Assembly (NCBI RefSeq): GCF_963678635.1
Contig: NC_087070.1
Coordinates: 8,650,539 to 8,714,538 of the forward strand
Reading direction: 5' to 3'
DNA from: Symsagittifera roscoffensis
Lineage: Eukaryota; Xenacoelomorpha; Acoela; Convolutidae
Length of the DNA: 64,000 bases
In this document: one piece after another, positions 51,294-63,642 of the stretch
Layout of the letters: each line of letters begins with the position of its first letter
How positions within the stretch are numbered: the stretch's first letter is position 1
Position numbers and translations under genes: made by a program
The notes under the pieces: model-generated
Told to the model about the DNA's origin: nothing
What the model saw: the letters and a program-made list of their open reading frames with translations, nothing else
Database searches by the model: none

Positions 51294-54200
51294 GTTTCCT
51301 GATAGTGGTTTCAGGTGTTTTCGTTCCTGATTGTATAAAGGGTAAAGTTAAGAAAAAAATGGTGATTGTTTGTTTAGTCTTTGGAAAAATGTTAACGCCG
51401 TGTTTTTCGTTCTCGTGTATTTGTCTTTTATATGAGTTTTACTATTAAAGATTTTCATAGTTGGTATATATTTAGTAATAAATGGTATTCCAATGATATT
51501 ATGTTTTTGTATCTGAAATGTGGAAAGCTTGTTTAAATGGTTTAATCATGAGTTGGTTTTGTTCCATTGTTCGAGTTGGAGCAAGCAAAAATTGCTTTTT
51601 CCATAATTCGTTAAAATTGATTGTTGTGCGGTTGCTAGTCTGCTTGTTGTTTTGAATGTTATTAGTTATGGATGTAGAACTTTTATTTCATTCCAGGTGG
51701 GATTGTTGATGGTATTTCATTCCGCTCCGGAACCATTTAAAAAACCTATTTCGAGGTCTGGTGTTCGAAATAGTTTACAATTAGGAGTTTGTAAAAGAAG
51801 GGGGATGTCCAAATTTTTTCTTTTGGTAATTATTTTTCTTTAGGTATATTTTGGTAAATGTTACTTGTGCTTGAGCATTCTGTGGTTTTTTTTCTGTTAT
51901 TTCTTCTACAGTTTTTACTATTTTTTAATGCTGGTTATAGGTCTTGTATAATAATTTAAGAGAAGTTGATCATGGTTTTCATAGATATGGGAAAATACTG
52001 GTTGTTTTTATATTATAGGTTCGTAGTCATTTTCAACGTGTATCATGTTAATTGAAATTTTTTTTTTTTCGCGTCACTTTCACTATCCGCGGTTTCGCAA
52101 GTGATGTGATTTAAATTCAATTCTGTGTTTTTTTTTTGTCAATACCAATACACTCTCGTTGAATTTATTCAGTTGATTGTACCTGATTTATTTGCCTTTG
52201 ATGTTTAGGTGTACTACTCCCGTAACTTTGTTGTGAATTCTGATAAGGTGTGTTATTCCTATGTGGAGACGGAGAGTAGTTTCTTTGTCTTTTGTTATAA
52301 CTTGAATTTCTATTTCGTGAATTATCGCTTGATCTATTTTGATAGTTGTTATGTTTTGATCTATGATAGTTTGATCTGTTGTTAGAATAATCGCGTGATC
52401 TGTTGTTTTGATATCAATCATATGAATATGTTCTATTCCTATCGTTGGACTAATTTCCGTTTCTATTATAGGAAGAGTTTCTAGGTTGATTATTTGAATA
52501 ATTTCTATTTCTAGAATTTGATTGGGAAGTGACATCAAACGAAAATTCAAGTTGGTTTGAGTTTGATCTTGAATAATTATTTCGATTTTGACTATTTCGA
52601 CTATGTGATCGTTTTTATCTGTTTTGTGAGAAATTTTGTGAATTTCTTTGATTTCGTGATCGTCCTCGAGAATTTTGATTACAAGTTGAATGTTGTCTAG
52701 AATAAATTGAATTATTCGGAAACGGTTTTCCTGAACTATTATTACTATGAATGTTTTTGTTGGGTAAATTTTGATCTTTTTTCATGTATTGATGAAATGA
52801 TTTGTTGGGTTCTCAATTTTTTTTGTGGTTAATTTCGGTTATCCTGTTGTTTTGTCTGAATTGAGCAATGCTGTGTCCGTATCGTCGACAATAAAAACCC
52901 CATTTTTTGAATGATGGTTTGCCTTTAAAATTTGGGTTTTTCTCGTAAATGTTCAAAATTTCAGAGATTTTTTTGGATAATTCCGTATCAGAGTCGTTGA
53001 TATTGTTTATTTGTGAAGTAGTAGTCGGATGTCGTTCACATACTGTAGCTTTAGGTTTTCCGTTTCTTCTAATTTCATATTGATTTCTGCTTGCTCTAGT
53101 TTATCTACTAGTTTTCTAAAACCTAAACCTGGTTCTCGGATTGAGAAAGGATGTGATGCTCTCTTTTTTATTGCTACTTTTTGTAATTGAGGTGTTTGAG
53201 TCATCATTAGAATTTCTGTCATTTTTGTAATTTCATAATCATAAGTTTTAAGTGAATATGCTTTTTGGACTAGTGTTTCTATTCTTACTGCCAGTTGTTT
53301 TATTGATTCATTGGGTAGTCTACGATTTTCATTGCATAAAACTCGTTTATGTTGTTTGTTTCTTTCTGAATCAAACAGTTTTGAGAATTCCTGTGTAAAT
53401 CTTTTTCATTATGATTTTATTTCTATGGCTAAAACTGAAAATAGTTTTTAGGCTGCGCCGTCGAGTGTAGTTTTGATTAAAGCTGTGCATCTATTATTCC
53501 AACTTTGGTGAAGTGGTGTGTTTACTGGTTCAGGTCCTATGTTTAAAAATAAGTTATCTGTGACTGCATTTAGATAATCTTCTACAGATTATTCGTTATC
53601 TGTGCCTGTAAAAACCATTAGTTGCTGTTGGTGATTATTTTGATGCTCCACCCATTAGGTATGGGTTCATAGTCATCTGTAGAGATTCTGCGGCATTTGG
53701 CATATGAGAAAAAAAATGTTAACTGGTTTTTTGCTACTTCATGTTGTTGTAAAAAATATGGTAGTGGTATTTCGTTATACAATTGATGGGGTTGGTATGA
53801 TTGTGTATTTTACTGGGTTTTGTTGTTGAAAATTGTTGCTACTTTGAGATGTTGGAGTAATTATAGATTGTCGTACTTGTTAATTTTGTGTGTATGGTTC
53901 AAAATGTATGGTTGGTCAATGTTGTACGAACGAGGTCTTGGGTTTGAGTAAAATTGTTGATGATTTTGAGTATAATATTCTTCATCATCTGCTGGGGAAT
54001 AATTTGTTGTGTAATATTAAGGTTGATTTCTGGTTTGGTTTATATTTGTATCGTTTTTATTTTGTTGAAAAAATGGGTAATTTTCACTTTGTTTTGAGAG
54101 TATCGTGGTTGATTGTGGAAATTTACTGACTTTGAAGTCGTTTGTGGTATATTTTGACTTTGTGAGTAGAATTGATTTTGAGTATTCGTTTTAGAAGGTT

Positions 54201-54716
54201 TTGTTGTTTTTGGTCCATTTACATAGTTGTAATAAGGTTCTGCAAAAATATTTCTAATGATGTTTGTTTTTTGTATGATCGTTTTGTTACTGGTCGAAAC
54301 GTTGAATAATCCATTTGGGAATATTTTTGTGCAACAGAAGGTTTTACTGTAGATTGTATAACAGTTTGTTGTATCGTTGGGTTTTTTAATTTTAAAGTTG
54401 TTAAAACTGGTTGAATAGGTGAGATGCTTCGTTGTGCTTGTGTCGTTGTTATTGTTTCAACTACTTCTTCGCTTACAAAATGTGATGGAGTTTGTATATC
54501 TTGTTGTGTAAGATTTCTTGTTCCGTTTAAGTTGTCATTATTTATAAATGTAGAGTTTAAACTATTATTTGCTGGTCTTTCAGGAAAGAATGAGTTATAG
54601 TTTAAAGGTGTTGCGTCAATTGTTGGTGGGTAATCTCTAACATAATCTTTGTGAAATGAGATTGTGCTAATTGCTTGATTTGTTATACCTGTTAGTATAT
54701 TAAAAAATGATTCCAT
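51294..54716 (-). pseudogene. gag: Element 2 gag with protease, broken
   Basis: 54219-54716 is an open 165-codon piece that covers the region between the N-terminal domain and the first ATG of element 1 gag (GTRNLTQQDIQTPSHF). 53007-53222 matches the helical region before the zinc knuckle (FRKLVDKLEQAEINMKLEE). The RNA-binding repeat region lies around 52190-52700. Around 51720-51737 the protease motif has Gly in place of the first Asp and a stop three codons later. Numerous other breaks. Confidence 0.7.
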
Positions 54717-55013
54717 CCATGAGACCTTTCAGGGTCCCAAACATAATCCGATTGTTCTGCTAGTTCGGTTTCGTCATCTGTTTTTTGTGGTCAAAAATTT
54801 TGTCTTGCTTGTGCAATAAGATCAATATAATGACCAAAATAATTGATTATGAACTATGCTATGATTTTTTTGTAAATCGTGTCTAACATGTTGTGTTACG
54901 TCATTATTTGTTAGACTTTCTCGAATTGCAATTAAAATTTTGAAAATGTGTGTATTTATTGCCGAGATTTCGAGATGTTTGAGTTGGTGAATCGCATTGA
55001 GGTTCTTCTAATT

Positions 55014-55430
55014 CTAATATAGATAGATGCCATAGATAAGTGAGAATACGTCATTTGTGAGTTTTGAGTTTGCTCTTTGTGAATTTTGGTGTTGTATGCT
55101 TTTGATGTTTTGTGTAAAAACTTTCGAAAATTCAATATCTACATCATCGGTTCGAATGAGATCTTTGTCATGAAATGCATTTGGTGATTTGATTTCTATT
55201 GTGTAGATTGCAAATTGTGATGTCAGACTACATATACCCTCGAGATAGTGGTCAAGAAGTTGTCTTTTGATTTTCACATCGGGAAATTCCCTTGTGGACG
55301 GATTTTCTCCTTTTTCGATTAAAATTGCGATTAAATTTTGACAAAACTGTACTTGTCCTCGAGGTCCACTCAATAGATGTATTAAAAATGGGAGTACTGA
55401 GTTTTCTACGTTATCTTCACTATGAATCAT
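55014..55430 (-). pseudogene. gag: Element 2 gag N-terminal domain
   Basis: 138 codons with REFPDVKIKRQLLDHYLEGI and NSQRANSKLTNDVFSLIY, aligned with 21800-22411. The start MIHSEDNVENSVLPFLIHL matches the acidic segment that lies across a frameshift in element 1. Followed by decayed sequence to 54717. Confidence 0.6.
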
Positions 55431-55485
55431 TTTTGTGTTGTATGACAGGTAGCGTATAATTTTTAATGTGGCTTATTGGTTGATT

Positions 55486-55854
55486 CTAATTGTATAAACA
55501 CATTGGTTTGTTTGTGTAACGATTTTTTATTTTACACTTGCCTTTTATTGACAATGGTGATGTGGTTTCTGAGTCAGAAAAATATATTTGTTCGTCATTT
55601 TGGTGGTTTTTGTTTATTGAATCGTTTAAATTGTTGAGTTCCTGTATTGCAGTTGTTTCTGATTCTGCGTTTCTTCGTTTTGAGAATCTTTTTCTAATAA
55701 TTTGTTTTTGTTTGCTTATTAGTGTTTGTCTTTGTGTTCTTATGTATCCTACTGATTGTCTGTGTGGTGTGATTACGAGGTCGTATTTTTCGTTGTTAAT
55801 GGAACAATTGTGTATTTTGATTGTTTGTTTGTTTCCTAAATTGTCTCTTAACAT
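55486..55854 (-). CDS. Element 2 small first ORF (intact)
   Basis: 122 codons: an N-terminal basic part (NLGNKQTIKIHNC, YDLVITPHRQSVGYIRTQRQ), then an acidic/Ser segment (YFSDSETTSPLS) and a basic end. It is the uninterrupted form of 22412-22918. It ends 56 bp before the ATG of the next ORF and in another register, so it is a separate cistron or exon. Function unknown. Confidence 0.5.
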   Translation of the reverse strand: MLRDNLGNKQTIKIHNCSINNEKYDLVITPHRQSVGYIRTQRQTLISKQKQIIRKRFSKRRNAESETTAIQELNNLNDSINKNHQNDEQIYFSDSETTSPLSIKGKCKIKNRYTNKPMCLYN

Positions 55855-55859
55855 AAGGT

Positions 55860-56757
55860 TTAGGATGATGGGTGCAAGATTTGGATTGGTGATTCTAATG
55901 TCTTAAACTGTTAGTTCTTACAATTTTGTGGTTAGCATAACTTGGGTCGTATTGTTGGGTTAGAGAGAAAAACGTATATCGATTCCTGAGAATGATTTTT
56001 ACTTTCTCGTGACTAATTCTAAGCTAAGATAGAATTACCTAATCTTACCTAGGAGTTGTGATTTGTGATCAAGGGTTGGAGAATAGTAAATCAATGCACA
56101 AGGTTCAGGCATAATTAGAACGCAAGTAGTTTGTTAGATACTGGGTCATCTAAGAGGAGGGGCTCAAGTGAAGGATGAGTGACCAAAGTTTTTCATTTTT
56201 TATCTTAATTAAAAAGGTTAGTTTTTTGAAAAATATCTGTTAATTTTGGGTCTTTAAAAAGGGTTAGGTAGTGAATCGACGTTTGAGGTCGTTAGACACT
56301 GATCGAAATGGGAGGGGAGAATAAAATTGTTCTATTTGATCCAAGGATAGATCTTGATGATCAGAAATTTAACAATCGTCTAACTTAATTTAAAGATCCA
56401 AGGAAAGCCTTGATGATCTGTTATTTTAAATGAAATTAATTTAAGTGAAAGCAAGGATAAGCCTTGATAGGTTATAACTAAAGGGTTAAGGTTAAGTCTT
56501 AGTTTTGATTATTGTTAGTTTTTGAAATCCGCTGTTATGTTTTAGGTGATGAAGCTAGGATGATGTGATGATTTATATATACTAATGATGTATGATTTAT
56601 ACTAACTAACTTTTGTATTTTTATATTCAATAAATATATTTTCAAGATGTTAGTTAATTAACAGCTGATTTATGAAAAACGACAAGTGTTGTTTTTATCA
56701 GTCGTTTTTGTATAATTATTACGTTTAGTGCCATGAACGGTTAGTGAAGATGATTCT
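55860..56757 (-). promoter_or_regulatory. Element 2 leader with three stem-loop repeats
   Basis: GATCCAAGG...CTTGATGATC blocks lie at 56338-56362, 56395-56418 and about 56451-56470. The GTTAGATAC and GTTAGACAC blocks seen in element 1 are also present. Confidence 0.5.
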
Positions 56758-56973
56758 TCAAAATTTATATGTCAGTAAATGAAATTTTAAATTTACTGCT
56801 GGTAATATTCTAAATACAAAAGTTTGATCTCTCTTTTTTCGTGATATCATGCAATTGATTGGTAGTTTTCTTCCTAGTCGTATGTCGTCTCTTATTCGAC
56901 GTCTTCTTCCGATACCGGGTAGTTCTCGAATTGTTCGGAATATTGGATCTGATCTATTGAGGCCTTGAGACAT
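56758..56973 (-). CDS. Element 2 leader ORF (71 codons)
   Basis: Begins MSQGLNRSDPIFRTIRELPG and has an Arg cluster (IGRRRRIRDDIRLGRK). The first third matches the element 1 leader ORF almost residue for residue. It starts 119 nt inside the LTR. Could encode a short basic peptide or a first gag exon. Confidence 0.45.
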   Translation of the reverse strand: MSQGLNRSDPIFRTIRELPGIGRRRRIRDDIRLGRKLPINCMISRKKRDQTFVFRILPAVNLKFHLLTYKF

Positions 56974-57071
56974 ATCTACTAAGTTTTTGTCATATAATTC
57001 TTTTGAAATTTTGTATTTGTCAAAATCTAATCTAATTGTTGTCTAAGTCTAGGTTAGTTAAGTTCTGTTTG

Positions 57072-57089
57072 AGACTTTTGGTCGCACCA
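57072..57089 (-). promoter_or_regulatory. Primer binding site of element 2
   Basis: Coding strand TGGTGCGACCAAAAGTC, two bases inside the LTR, as in element 1 but with differences at the sixth and later positions. Confidence 0.7.
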
Positions 57090-57091
57090 GA

Positions 57092-57446
57092 TGAGTTATG
57101 TATGGAAAACTATACTCATAGAGTAATTTCAGATAAAGTACACCGTCTCCTCGTCACGCTATCCTTTTTTCGGACGGATAGATTCGTGCTACTTCTTAGT
57201 TTAATACCAACCTTATTCTTACTCTTTTATCTCCTAGTCTCAAAAATCTAGTGTACACCGGTTTAGGCGACTTTGTTCCAGATTGAGAACAAATTGTTAT
57301 GGTGTTGAAACTACAATTAGTTTCAACACTTAAAAATAAATGGATTGTTAGTTTGTTGGAGTATGATTGGTTAGTATTCAATATTTTATAGAGAAAAAGT
57401 ATCATAAGAAAAACCAATGATAAATACTAATTTAGATCTGGTTCCA
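57092..57446 (-). repeat. Element 2 right LTR (5' LTR), shared with the adjoining fragment
   Basis: TGAGTTATG...GGTTCCA, 355 bp. Directly followed on the right by sequence that in complete copies lies inside the 3' LTR, so this LTR also served as the 3' LTR of a neighbouring copy. Confidence 0.9.
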
Positions 57447-58162
57447 CCCATCCTTGGTTTAGAGATTTTTAGTTATTTCAATGTTCTATAGTAGTGAAGG
57501 ATGGATGATGGTGTTTTTTTAGAGGTTGCGAGCATACTTTTTTTTCTGGTCTGGAAGAAGAGATGTTTTCACGATAGTTTCGGGAGATCGTAATATCATT
57601 TCTGATCGATGGTGATGAGTGTTGATCTGCTAGGGAAATCGCTATTCTACATTGCTATTCTCAATCTCGTTCGGATGTGGCATGTAATTGACTTTGGATG
57701 AAGTGCCTGATGATTCGGATCTGTACGTATACTTGAACATCGGGATGGCCATCGTCTGTTGCAACGGATTTCCTTTGCTGCGATGCCAAGTCGTACTTTA
57801 AATCCGTTGAGTGTAGTGACGGTAGGCAGCAAGTCAGGTGGGTTTTGCCATTCCGTAGCTGGAGTGTGGTTGGGTCGTCAAGTTTCTTGCTGCTCGTCTT
57901 TGGGCTGTATATTATCTATATACTACATTGTATTAATTACATACATAAATCTTTGTTAATCTTACTTTTTAGTCATAATCTTGTATTAGTTTTTATCGCA
58001 AATGCGTTATCAACTAATTCGGTTATTTTTAAGAGCTACTCACACTTGAGTAACTCTCGTCAAAATTAGAATCGTGGGTGTCACAAAGCGTTAGAGGCCG
58101 GCTATAGAGCAAGCTCAGGACGTCCTCTCTGGTGGGTTAGGCCAGGAGTGAGGGTATAATTT
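57447..58162 (-). mobile_element. Truncated 3' region of a third copy, in tandem with element 2
   Basis: Matches 37061-37785 at about 97% by eye (about 20 substitutions and an 8-9 bp indel in 716 bp), including the palindrome pair. Homology stops at GAGGGTATAATTT near 58162. With the shared LTR this is the head-to-tail arrangement produced by LTR-LTR recombination or insertion into an existing LTR, followed by deletion of the rest. Confidence 0.85.
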
Positions 58163-58489
58163 TATGGACTTCGGTAACTCGTGTCTAACTTTTGTTGTTT
58201 TGCAGTATCTCTGCAGTAACTTATGTTATTATCTTATGTTGCTAGGCTATGGCCAAGGTCAGTGGAGGTCTATATGGAGCTACCGCTCTGAACGCGGTCA
58301 TTTTTCAGTTTATCTACATCAAAGTTAGACTTTCTTGTGAAAATCCTCAGTCGAAAAGACATTTCATCATTTAAGTGAAAAACATACTGTGCGTCTAATT
58401 AACTTATTTTAAAACTAATGATCTCATAAGTAACCAATTTACATTTCCTTTTTACAACCAAGTTTTGAATTAAAATTTTACGGCAATTG
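58163..58489. other. Junction region right of the tandem fragment
   Basis: No frame or terminal repeat recognised. It may contain the 5' end or leader of the following plus-strand relic. Confidence 0.5.
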
Positions 58490-59530
58490 TCATGGCGCAG
58501 CCAGCAGTTCTTAAGAATGAAGACAGGACTGGCCTGTTTAGAATCCTTCCCTTCTGGGCGAAACCGTCTAATAACCCACCTTTTCTGTTGGAGTAGCGTG
58601 TTGGTTAGTAAGAAAATATTAATCCCCACGAACTTCCTGGCAATCCAGCGGAGATTATTGATGAACCTCCTCCAAAACCAGAAGCTTTTGGCACTGGGGA
58701 AGATGAAGCAGAGGCAAACGCTAGAGTTCTCCGGGATCAAGCAGCCCTCCGAACATTTAACGAATTGAATTTAGAGCGTTGGAGGAAAAGACCAAGAATT
58801 CGTCAAAATTGGGTCTATCATGAGGCGGAAGCTTGGCCAAAGTCACAGTTGTTTTTCTCGCACAACGAAAACAAGAGGCGATTCGCGAACTCGTTTCCAC
58901 ATACAAATATCAATGTTTCGTCATTCAAGGACTTTCATACTAGCTAAGAACCCTTGCTTAAAGTGGAACGCAATTAAACAGTTGAACGGATAAAGTTATT
59001 TAACACTGTATTTTTGTTGGATTACGAGGCTTTTTCGTCTTTTTATGCTCGGCCAAGTGCATAAGTCACACTACGTAATTGGCCTCAAGCCCATGAGAGA
59101 GACATCCTTTAAGATTTCTTCATAGGGAGGATTCGAGATGTTGACTTTCAACAACAGCTCATCAAAGCCAAGACGGACAAGAATAATACTTTTAAACTCG
59201 CGATGGACTGTGAGAAAGGAGCAAGCACATCTTCTCAATCTCAGAAGTTCTTCCTCATAATCACTATTCAGAAGTCATCAAAGTTAAGCAAGAATCAGGC
59301 TTTCGTATTCAGCCGTCCAGAAGAAAGCGTAATGGCCCTCAGAACCAAAAGAATCAGCAAAACAACCAGTGCAATCAAGCTAATAAATCGTGTTGCTTCT
59401 GAGGTAGTTCTTTCAGTCCAGATCACAGGAAGTCTTCCCAGCTCGTGAGGTCACGTGTAACCTTCTTAAGAAACCTGGACAACTCGCGAAGTGTTTTCAC
59501 TCGTCAAAACGGAGGGTGAATTTGGTTCGA
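58490..59530 (+). pseudogene. gag: Decayed gag of a plus-strand Ty3/gypsy relic
   Basis: From ATG 58490 (MAQPAVLKNEDRTGLF), frames shift repeatedly: 58620-58947 reads EPPPKPEAFGTGEDEAEANA and ERWRKRPRIRQNW. Near 59380-59500 one frame shows Cys/His clusters of a decayed double zinc knuckle (KSCCF, PDHRK, VTCNL), interrupted by stops. Position just upstream of RT and the opposite strand from the two giant elements show that it is a different, older element. Confidence 0.5.
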
Positions 59531-60850
59531 GAAAAGGAGGAACTACCCAGGCACGCAGTGGACTGTAGCTTCATCGATGTTGAAAATGATAGTGAACCGG
59601 AGTATGGAGTTTTCCAGTTAGAAGATAGTGTACAGATCAGCAGCTTCAAATTGCTCAAGTCAGCTGGGGGAAAGCCTAGTTTTTTTATTCTACGATCGAT
59701 ACCGTAATCCAGGTCTCATTCCTCAACAAAAGTACCTTTGATCTATTACTACTACGAAATCGGTCCATTCACTTTCAGGATACTGTGAGGCGTCCGATAG
59801 AAACCACTTATGTGGATTAAAATAAGCGTCCCATTCGTTAATTCGGCTGGGTCACAATTCCTGTCTTATCCAATGAATGAGTCGAGGATGCAAACTTCCT
59901 TATTTCTGAAAACCGGTTAGGTTATCTTTATGGTCTGGATCTTTATGGTCTGGATCGTTATGGTCTGAGGAAATGACTGTGGTGACAACCCAGGTGAGGA
60001 CTGAAACCATTCATCTTCTTGAGGAAACGACGCACGATCCAATATCGGAGTACTGGAAACCGTATTTTGCCGAGCGTTATGCTCATGCCTTTAATCGTTT
60101 GGGTCGGTCGAAGAATCATAAAGTTTATACGCATTTCCAAGTACCACTTACTCCTCGGCAAGCAAACGAACGTAAATTTCCGATACACATTCAGGACAGG
60201 GTTGCGGGCGAAATCAAGACCTTGGTTAAAAACGGACATATCGAAAAGCTGGACAAGTGCACGGCTGATCATTTTATTGCACCCATTGTGCTGACCGCCA
60301 AGAAGGATGGCTCAATTAAACTAGCTCTTAATTCCATGCCGATGAACTCTCAAAATTGAAAAAATTAGTACCAGATGCCTAATATGCATGAGCTTATTGA
60401 TTCGATGGCTCAAATCATTACCAAAGATGTTTGGTTCACTACCTTGGACTTAAAATGCGCCTTCAGTCAGTTGCCCTCATCGTCAGTTACTAGCGGTCAT
60501 TACAATTTCAACATCTCGCGTGGAGAAGCAACCCGTACGTACAGATTTAAAACTGGATTTTACGGCTCAACCGATATGCCAGCCGAGTTCCAGAAGGCAA
60601 TGGATTGTACCTTAAAGGGTTTGGATGGCGTTGTTTGTTATTTGGACGACAATATCTTGGTGGTCACAAAGGTAAATAGAGGACCACAATGCTCTTATAG
60701 AGGTGGTGATTCGCAGATTTGATGCTGAGGACTGGGCGCTAAAATTCAGTAAGTGCGACATTTCGGTTAATCAGTTAACTTGGTTGGGAATAAAATGAGA
60801 AAAGTTACTCTCCCAAACTTTCGAGCATTTAGGCTATTCAATCACTCAAG
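59531..60850 (+). pseudogene. pol: Decayed protease-RT of the plus-strand Ty3/gypsy relic
   Basis: 59973-60359 reads RT fingers (FQVPLTPRQANERKFPIHIQ, APIVLTAKKDGSIKLALN). Stops at 60357 and 60366 interrupt it. 60375-60722 is the palm: MPNMHELIDSMAQIITKD, FTTLDLKCAFSQL, FGST-type FYGSTDMPAEFQKAMD and YLDD at 60639-60650 (VVCYLDDNILVV). After another shift, thumb sequence (WALKFSKCDISVNQLTWLG) reaches about 60797. The style is that of nematode gypsy/Cer elements and clearly different from the giant family. 59531-59950 should hold the protease but no active-site motif was identified. No LTRs found. Confidence 0.8.
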
Positions 60851-61299
60851 CCTTGAAAATATTAAAACGATTCAGCGTACCCATGAAAGAATGCAATTGT
60901 TTTAATGTTTGGTCTTGTGAGTGGGTATCATTCAGCTGGCTCATTCTCTGTGGGTATCAGCCTGTTCCTTAACTCTACTTCATGTTTGAAAAAACTATAG
61001 CAACCAACGTCTAAGTTTTTTATCGAAAAACCGCCTGCTTCCGCTTTAAAATTTCTTTTAGCATTCAATTTCCATATCTGCATTTTTCTTCTTAGGCGCT
61101 CTAATACTTGTAAAACATTTATCTCCCTCTGGTGTGTAAAACAGATTTGTTCGACATCAGGTCAAATAACGGGCGGTATTTTGACAATTCGAACAGCTTG
61201 ATAAGCGATCGTGAGACTCAGTCTTCATCGATTGGTTCCTAAAAAAATTTTCAGATCATAAACCTTCAAAAATTCTAGTTAATTACTTCTCTTTACAAC
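60851..61299. other. No supported feature
   Basis: No open frame longer than chance. May contain the remains of either neighbouring relic. Confidence 0.5.
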
Positions 61300-62481
61300 T
61301 AAGACCTTAACCGCATGATTGGGACAGTCCTGACATGATGTATCTTCAGATTTGTTGTATTTTAATGTTTCGTCCTCGACGGCAAATCATAGCCAAGTTT
61401 TATTCCACATTAGATCGAAACCCGTATGTCCAGCGTTCAAAAACTCACTCACACAAGTACCGCTGCGTTTAACGGAAAAAATCCGCACTAAAATCTGTAA
61501 ACACAGCTGGTTCTCCTACATTCCTGATCACCTGATTTCCAGACGCAGAGATTATTGACAGCACTTTGCTCTCTTGAGGCACCATTCCAAAGGCCTGACA
61601 TGATTTAACGTTCAGCTTCGTACTCAATTTGCTGGATACCTTCGTTTTTCTATTGAGATTGGTTCGAACGCGTTAAACTTGTCTTGAATTTTTTCATTCT
61701 CCAAGACTAGTTTGTTCTCTTGTTTTATCTCCATACTTGCCAGCTCCAGTTGAAACTTTTTTATTCCATTTCTGGTTGCAGCTCGTTCCATAAGCAATCC
61801 TGACTGCTTGTGGTGTGGTTTCGGTCTCAGCTTCAGTCGCTTGTCCCGCACCGCTTGTACATAGTTCGCCTCCAATTCTTGAGGCTTCTATCTTTTCCTC
61901 TTTTCTGCCTCACTCAACAAACGTGCTTTGCTTGCCTTGACTCCCGACAGAGCGTCTTCATGTCATTGTGTTTGACTTCTGCTTCTGGATTCTCAAACTA
62001 CGGACAATCAGATGTAAAATGACACTCTAACTTAGAAAAGAAGCACCTGTGACCAAGACCCCCTCGAAAGAAGCACTTGGGAATCAACCCCTTTTAAAAG
62101 CAATGATGATCATTTTCTTAAGCGTCCTCAACCTCAGGGAAAAATTGCACAAGAGCGTCTCTTTCCCATTTCTTCTCTGGGCGTGTACCAGCTGTTGCCT
62201 TGATTTGCAGTTCCGTTGTTAGAGTTGCTAGAAGTGTTTTTGTATGAACCCGATCTCATGGGTGATTTCAGTAGAAGTTAATCCTTTGACTTCAGGCTCA
62301 TTTCATCCGGTGTTAGCGCATTAGTGAAGAGAGGAGTGTAGGATCTTTGATTAAAGTCTCTGTAGAAATGTTCTTCGATTTGGATGTAAATCTGGGAGAA
62401 AAACGCAAACTCGATAAATTCTCCAAAGTAAACGTCTGAAAGTCTTTTTCGCAAGCTTATCATACGAGAATTCTTGGACAT
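61300..62481 (-). pseudogene. Unrecognised minus-strand coding relic, gag-like
   Basis: Coding-like pieces in several frames: 62278-62481 (RKRLSDVYFGEFIEFAFF), a segment near 62010-62060 with FFSKLECHFTSDCP that resembles a degenerate zinc knuckle, 61624-61875 (a Lys/Glu-rich helix with KKFQLELASMEIKQENKLV), and 61350-61640 (AFGMVPQESKVLSI, FTDFSADFF). The order and composition would suit a decayed retroelement gag, but no RT or terminal repeats are attached, and a host gene is not excluded. Confidence 0.3.
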
Positions 62482-63032
62482 ATTATCGTACGACTTTTGA
62501 TTAGTCTCGTTTTTTCTAGAATTTTTTAAATTTCCGTGTCGATTGTAACTCAGCCGTATCTTTCAAGCTTTCAAACGCAACATTTGTTTCAAAAGTAGTT
62601 TCTTCTTTGAGTAAGTTTCCCTGAATAGATCTTTACCTAATTAACGTAAACATGTGTACTTTGACAATATAAACGTCCAAAAGGTTGTTAAAAAAACATT
62701 GATCTACAACTTTTTTTTCCAAAAAAACTGCCTGAAGAGTGCCTCGAGAAAAATTGTTTTTCGATTGGATTTTTTCCTGAAAAATGATTAACTTTCATCT
62801 AAAACTATGTCTACAAACTGCTGATTTCTGATTGATCTTTTTTTTCTCTGCTACTCAGAAAATTTTAATTGAACTTTACCTTATTTCGTACAGTTAGTTA
62901 CATCGCAAAGAAAGAAAAACTAAGTTCTTTCAATTATCCAATCCCAATCGTTCTTTCAAATTGTGATTGTTAGAACAATTCTAACGTCCCCGGATAATTT
63001 AATTTCCAATTCTAGATAAGGTTTGCTTCTAC
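62482..63032. other. No supported feature
   Basis: AT-rich, with A and T runs; nothing recognised. Confidence 0.6.
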
Positions 63033-63642
63033 ATGAAGCAAAGAATTGAAGTGCGGGGACTGTGGACCTTTTACAGCTTGCCAGCATGCAGCTCGATAAC
63101 AAAAATTATGCTAAAGGAGTTCTGTCTAGTCCTAATTGTGAGTACTTTTTTACAACCTTCTAAAAATGAACCATCATATTGTCAAGAAGTAAGCTTCATC
63201 AAACTGAAAGCAGTGAGCGATTTGTTCTTTTTGTGAAAATTTTTTTTCGAGTTGCTACTCTGTCCAACAATATCGGAGAAATGAACAAGGAGCAAAACAA
63301 CGATAACCCATTGATACATTGGCAAAACTGAACAAAAATGTGCGGGAGGAGTGCTTCTCGATTTTTTTGGTGAATACGGAGATCGCAAATGGAAGACATA
63401 AGGAACTCAGTTTGCAATTGTCCCAGTTAGACAACAAAGTTATCATGGATAAACTGGAAGAAGTCTTCAAGAAGCTCAATTCTCCCGCTAAAATTGACAT
63501 AGTTCTACTGTATTTTCTCCAAAAAGATGAACTGTTGAATATCGACATTTTAATGCCCACGGAAACAACAACTTCTGAAAAATTTCATTTGATGTGTACT
63601 AAAGCAGACATGATTAATATCATCTCCAATGGAAAAATTTGA
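63033..63642 (+). CDS. Possible host gene, exon structure uncertain
   Basis: ATG 63033 opens MKQRIEVRGLWTFYSLPACS and a hydrophobic MLKEFCLVLI, reaching a consensus donor GTGAGT at 63138. Further right, 63319-63642 is open for 107 codons from a TTG (no upstream ATG) with NVREECFSIFLVNTEIANG, DKLEEVFKKLNSPAKIDIVL and SEKFHLMCTKADMINIIS, ending in TGA. The balanced composition looks protein-like, and a T-rich acceptor-like stretch precedes it near 63240-63255. The join between the two parts could not be confirmed. No domain recognised. Confidence 0.3.

Larger units (their letters stand above)
36705..57446 (-). mobile_element. Element 2: decayed, rearranged copy of the same family
   Basis: 20,742 bp between LTRs of 356 and 355 bp, with the same minus-strand gene order as element 1. 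The LTRs differ at about 36 positions by eye, roughly 10%. Almost every gene is broken, with internal duplications in pol. The bases before the left LTR are CTAA; the right LTR is followed by internal sequence of another copy, so no target duplication can be tested. The two elements are clearly related in LTRs, leader and all genes but are far from identical, so they represent subfamilies, not a recent duplication. Confidence 0.9.
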
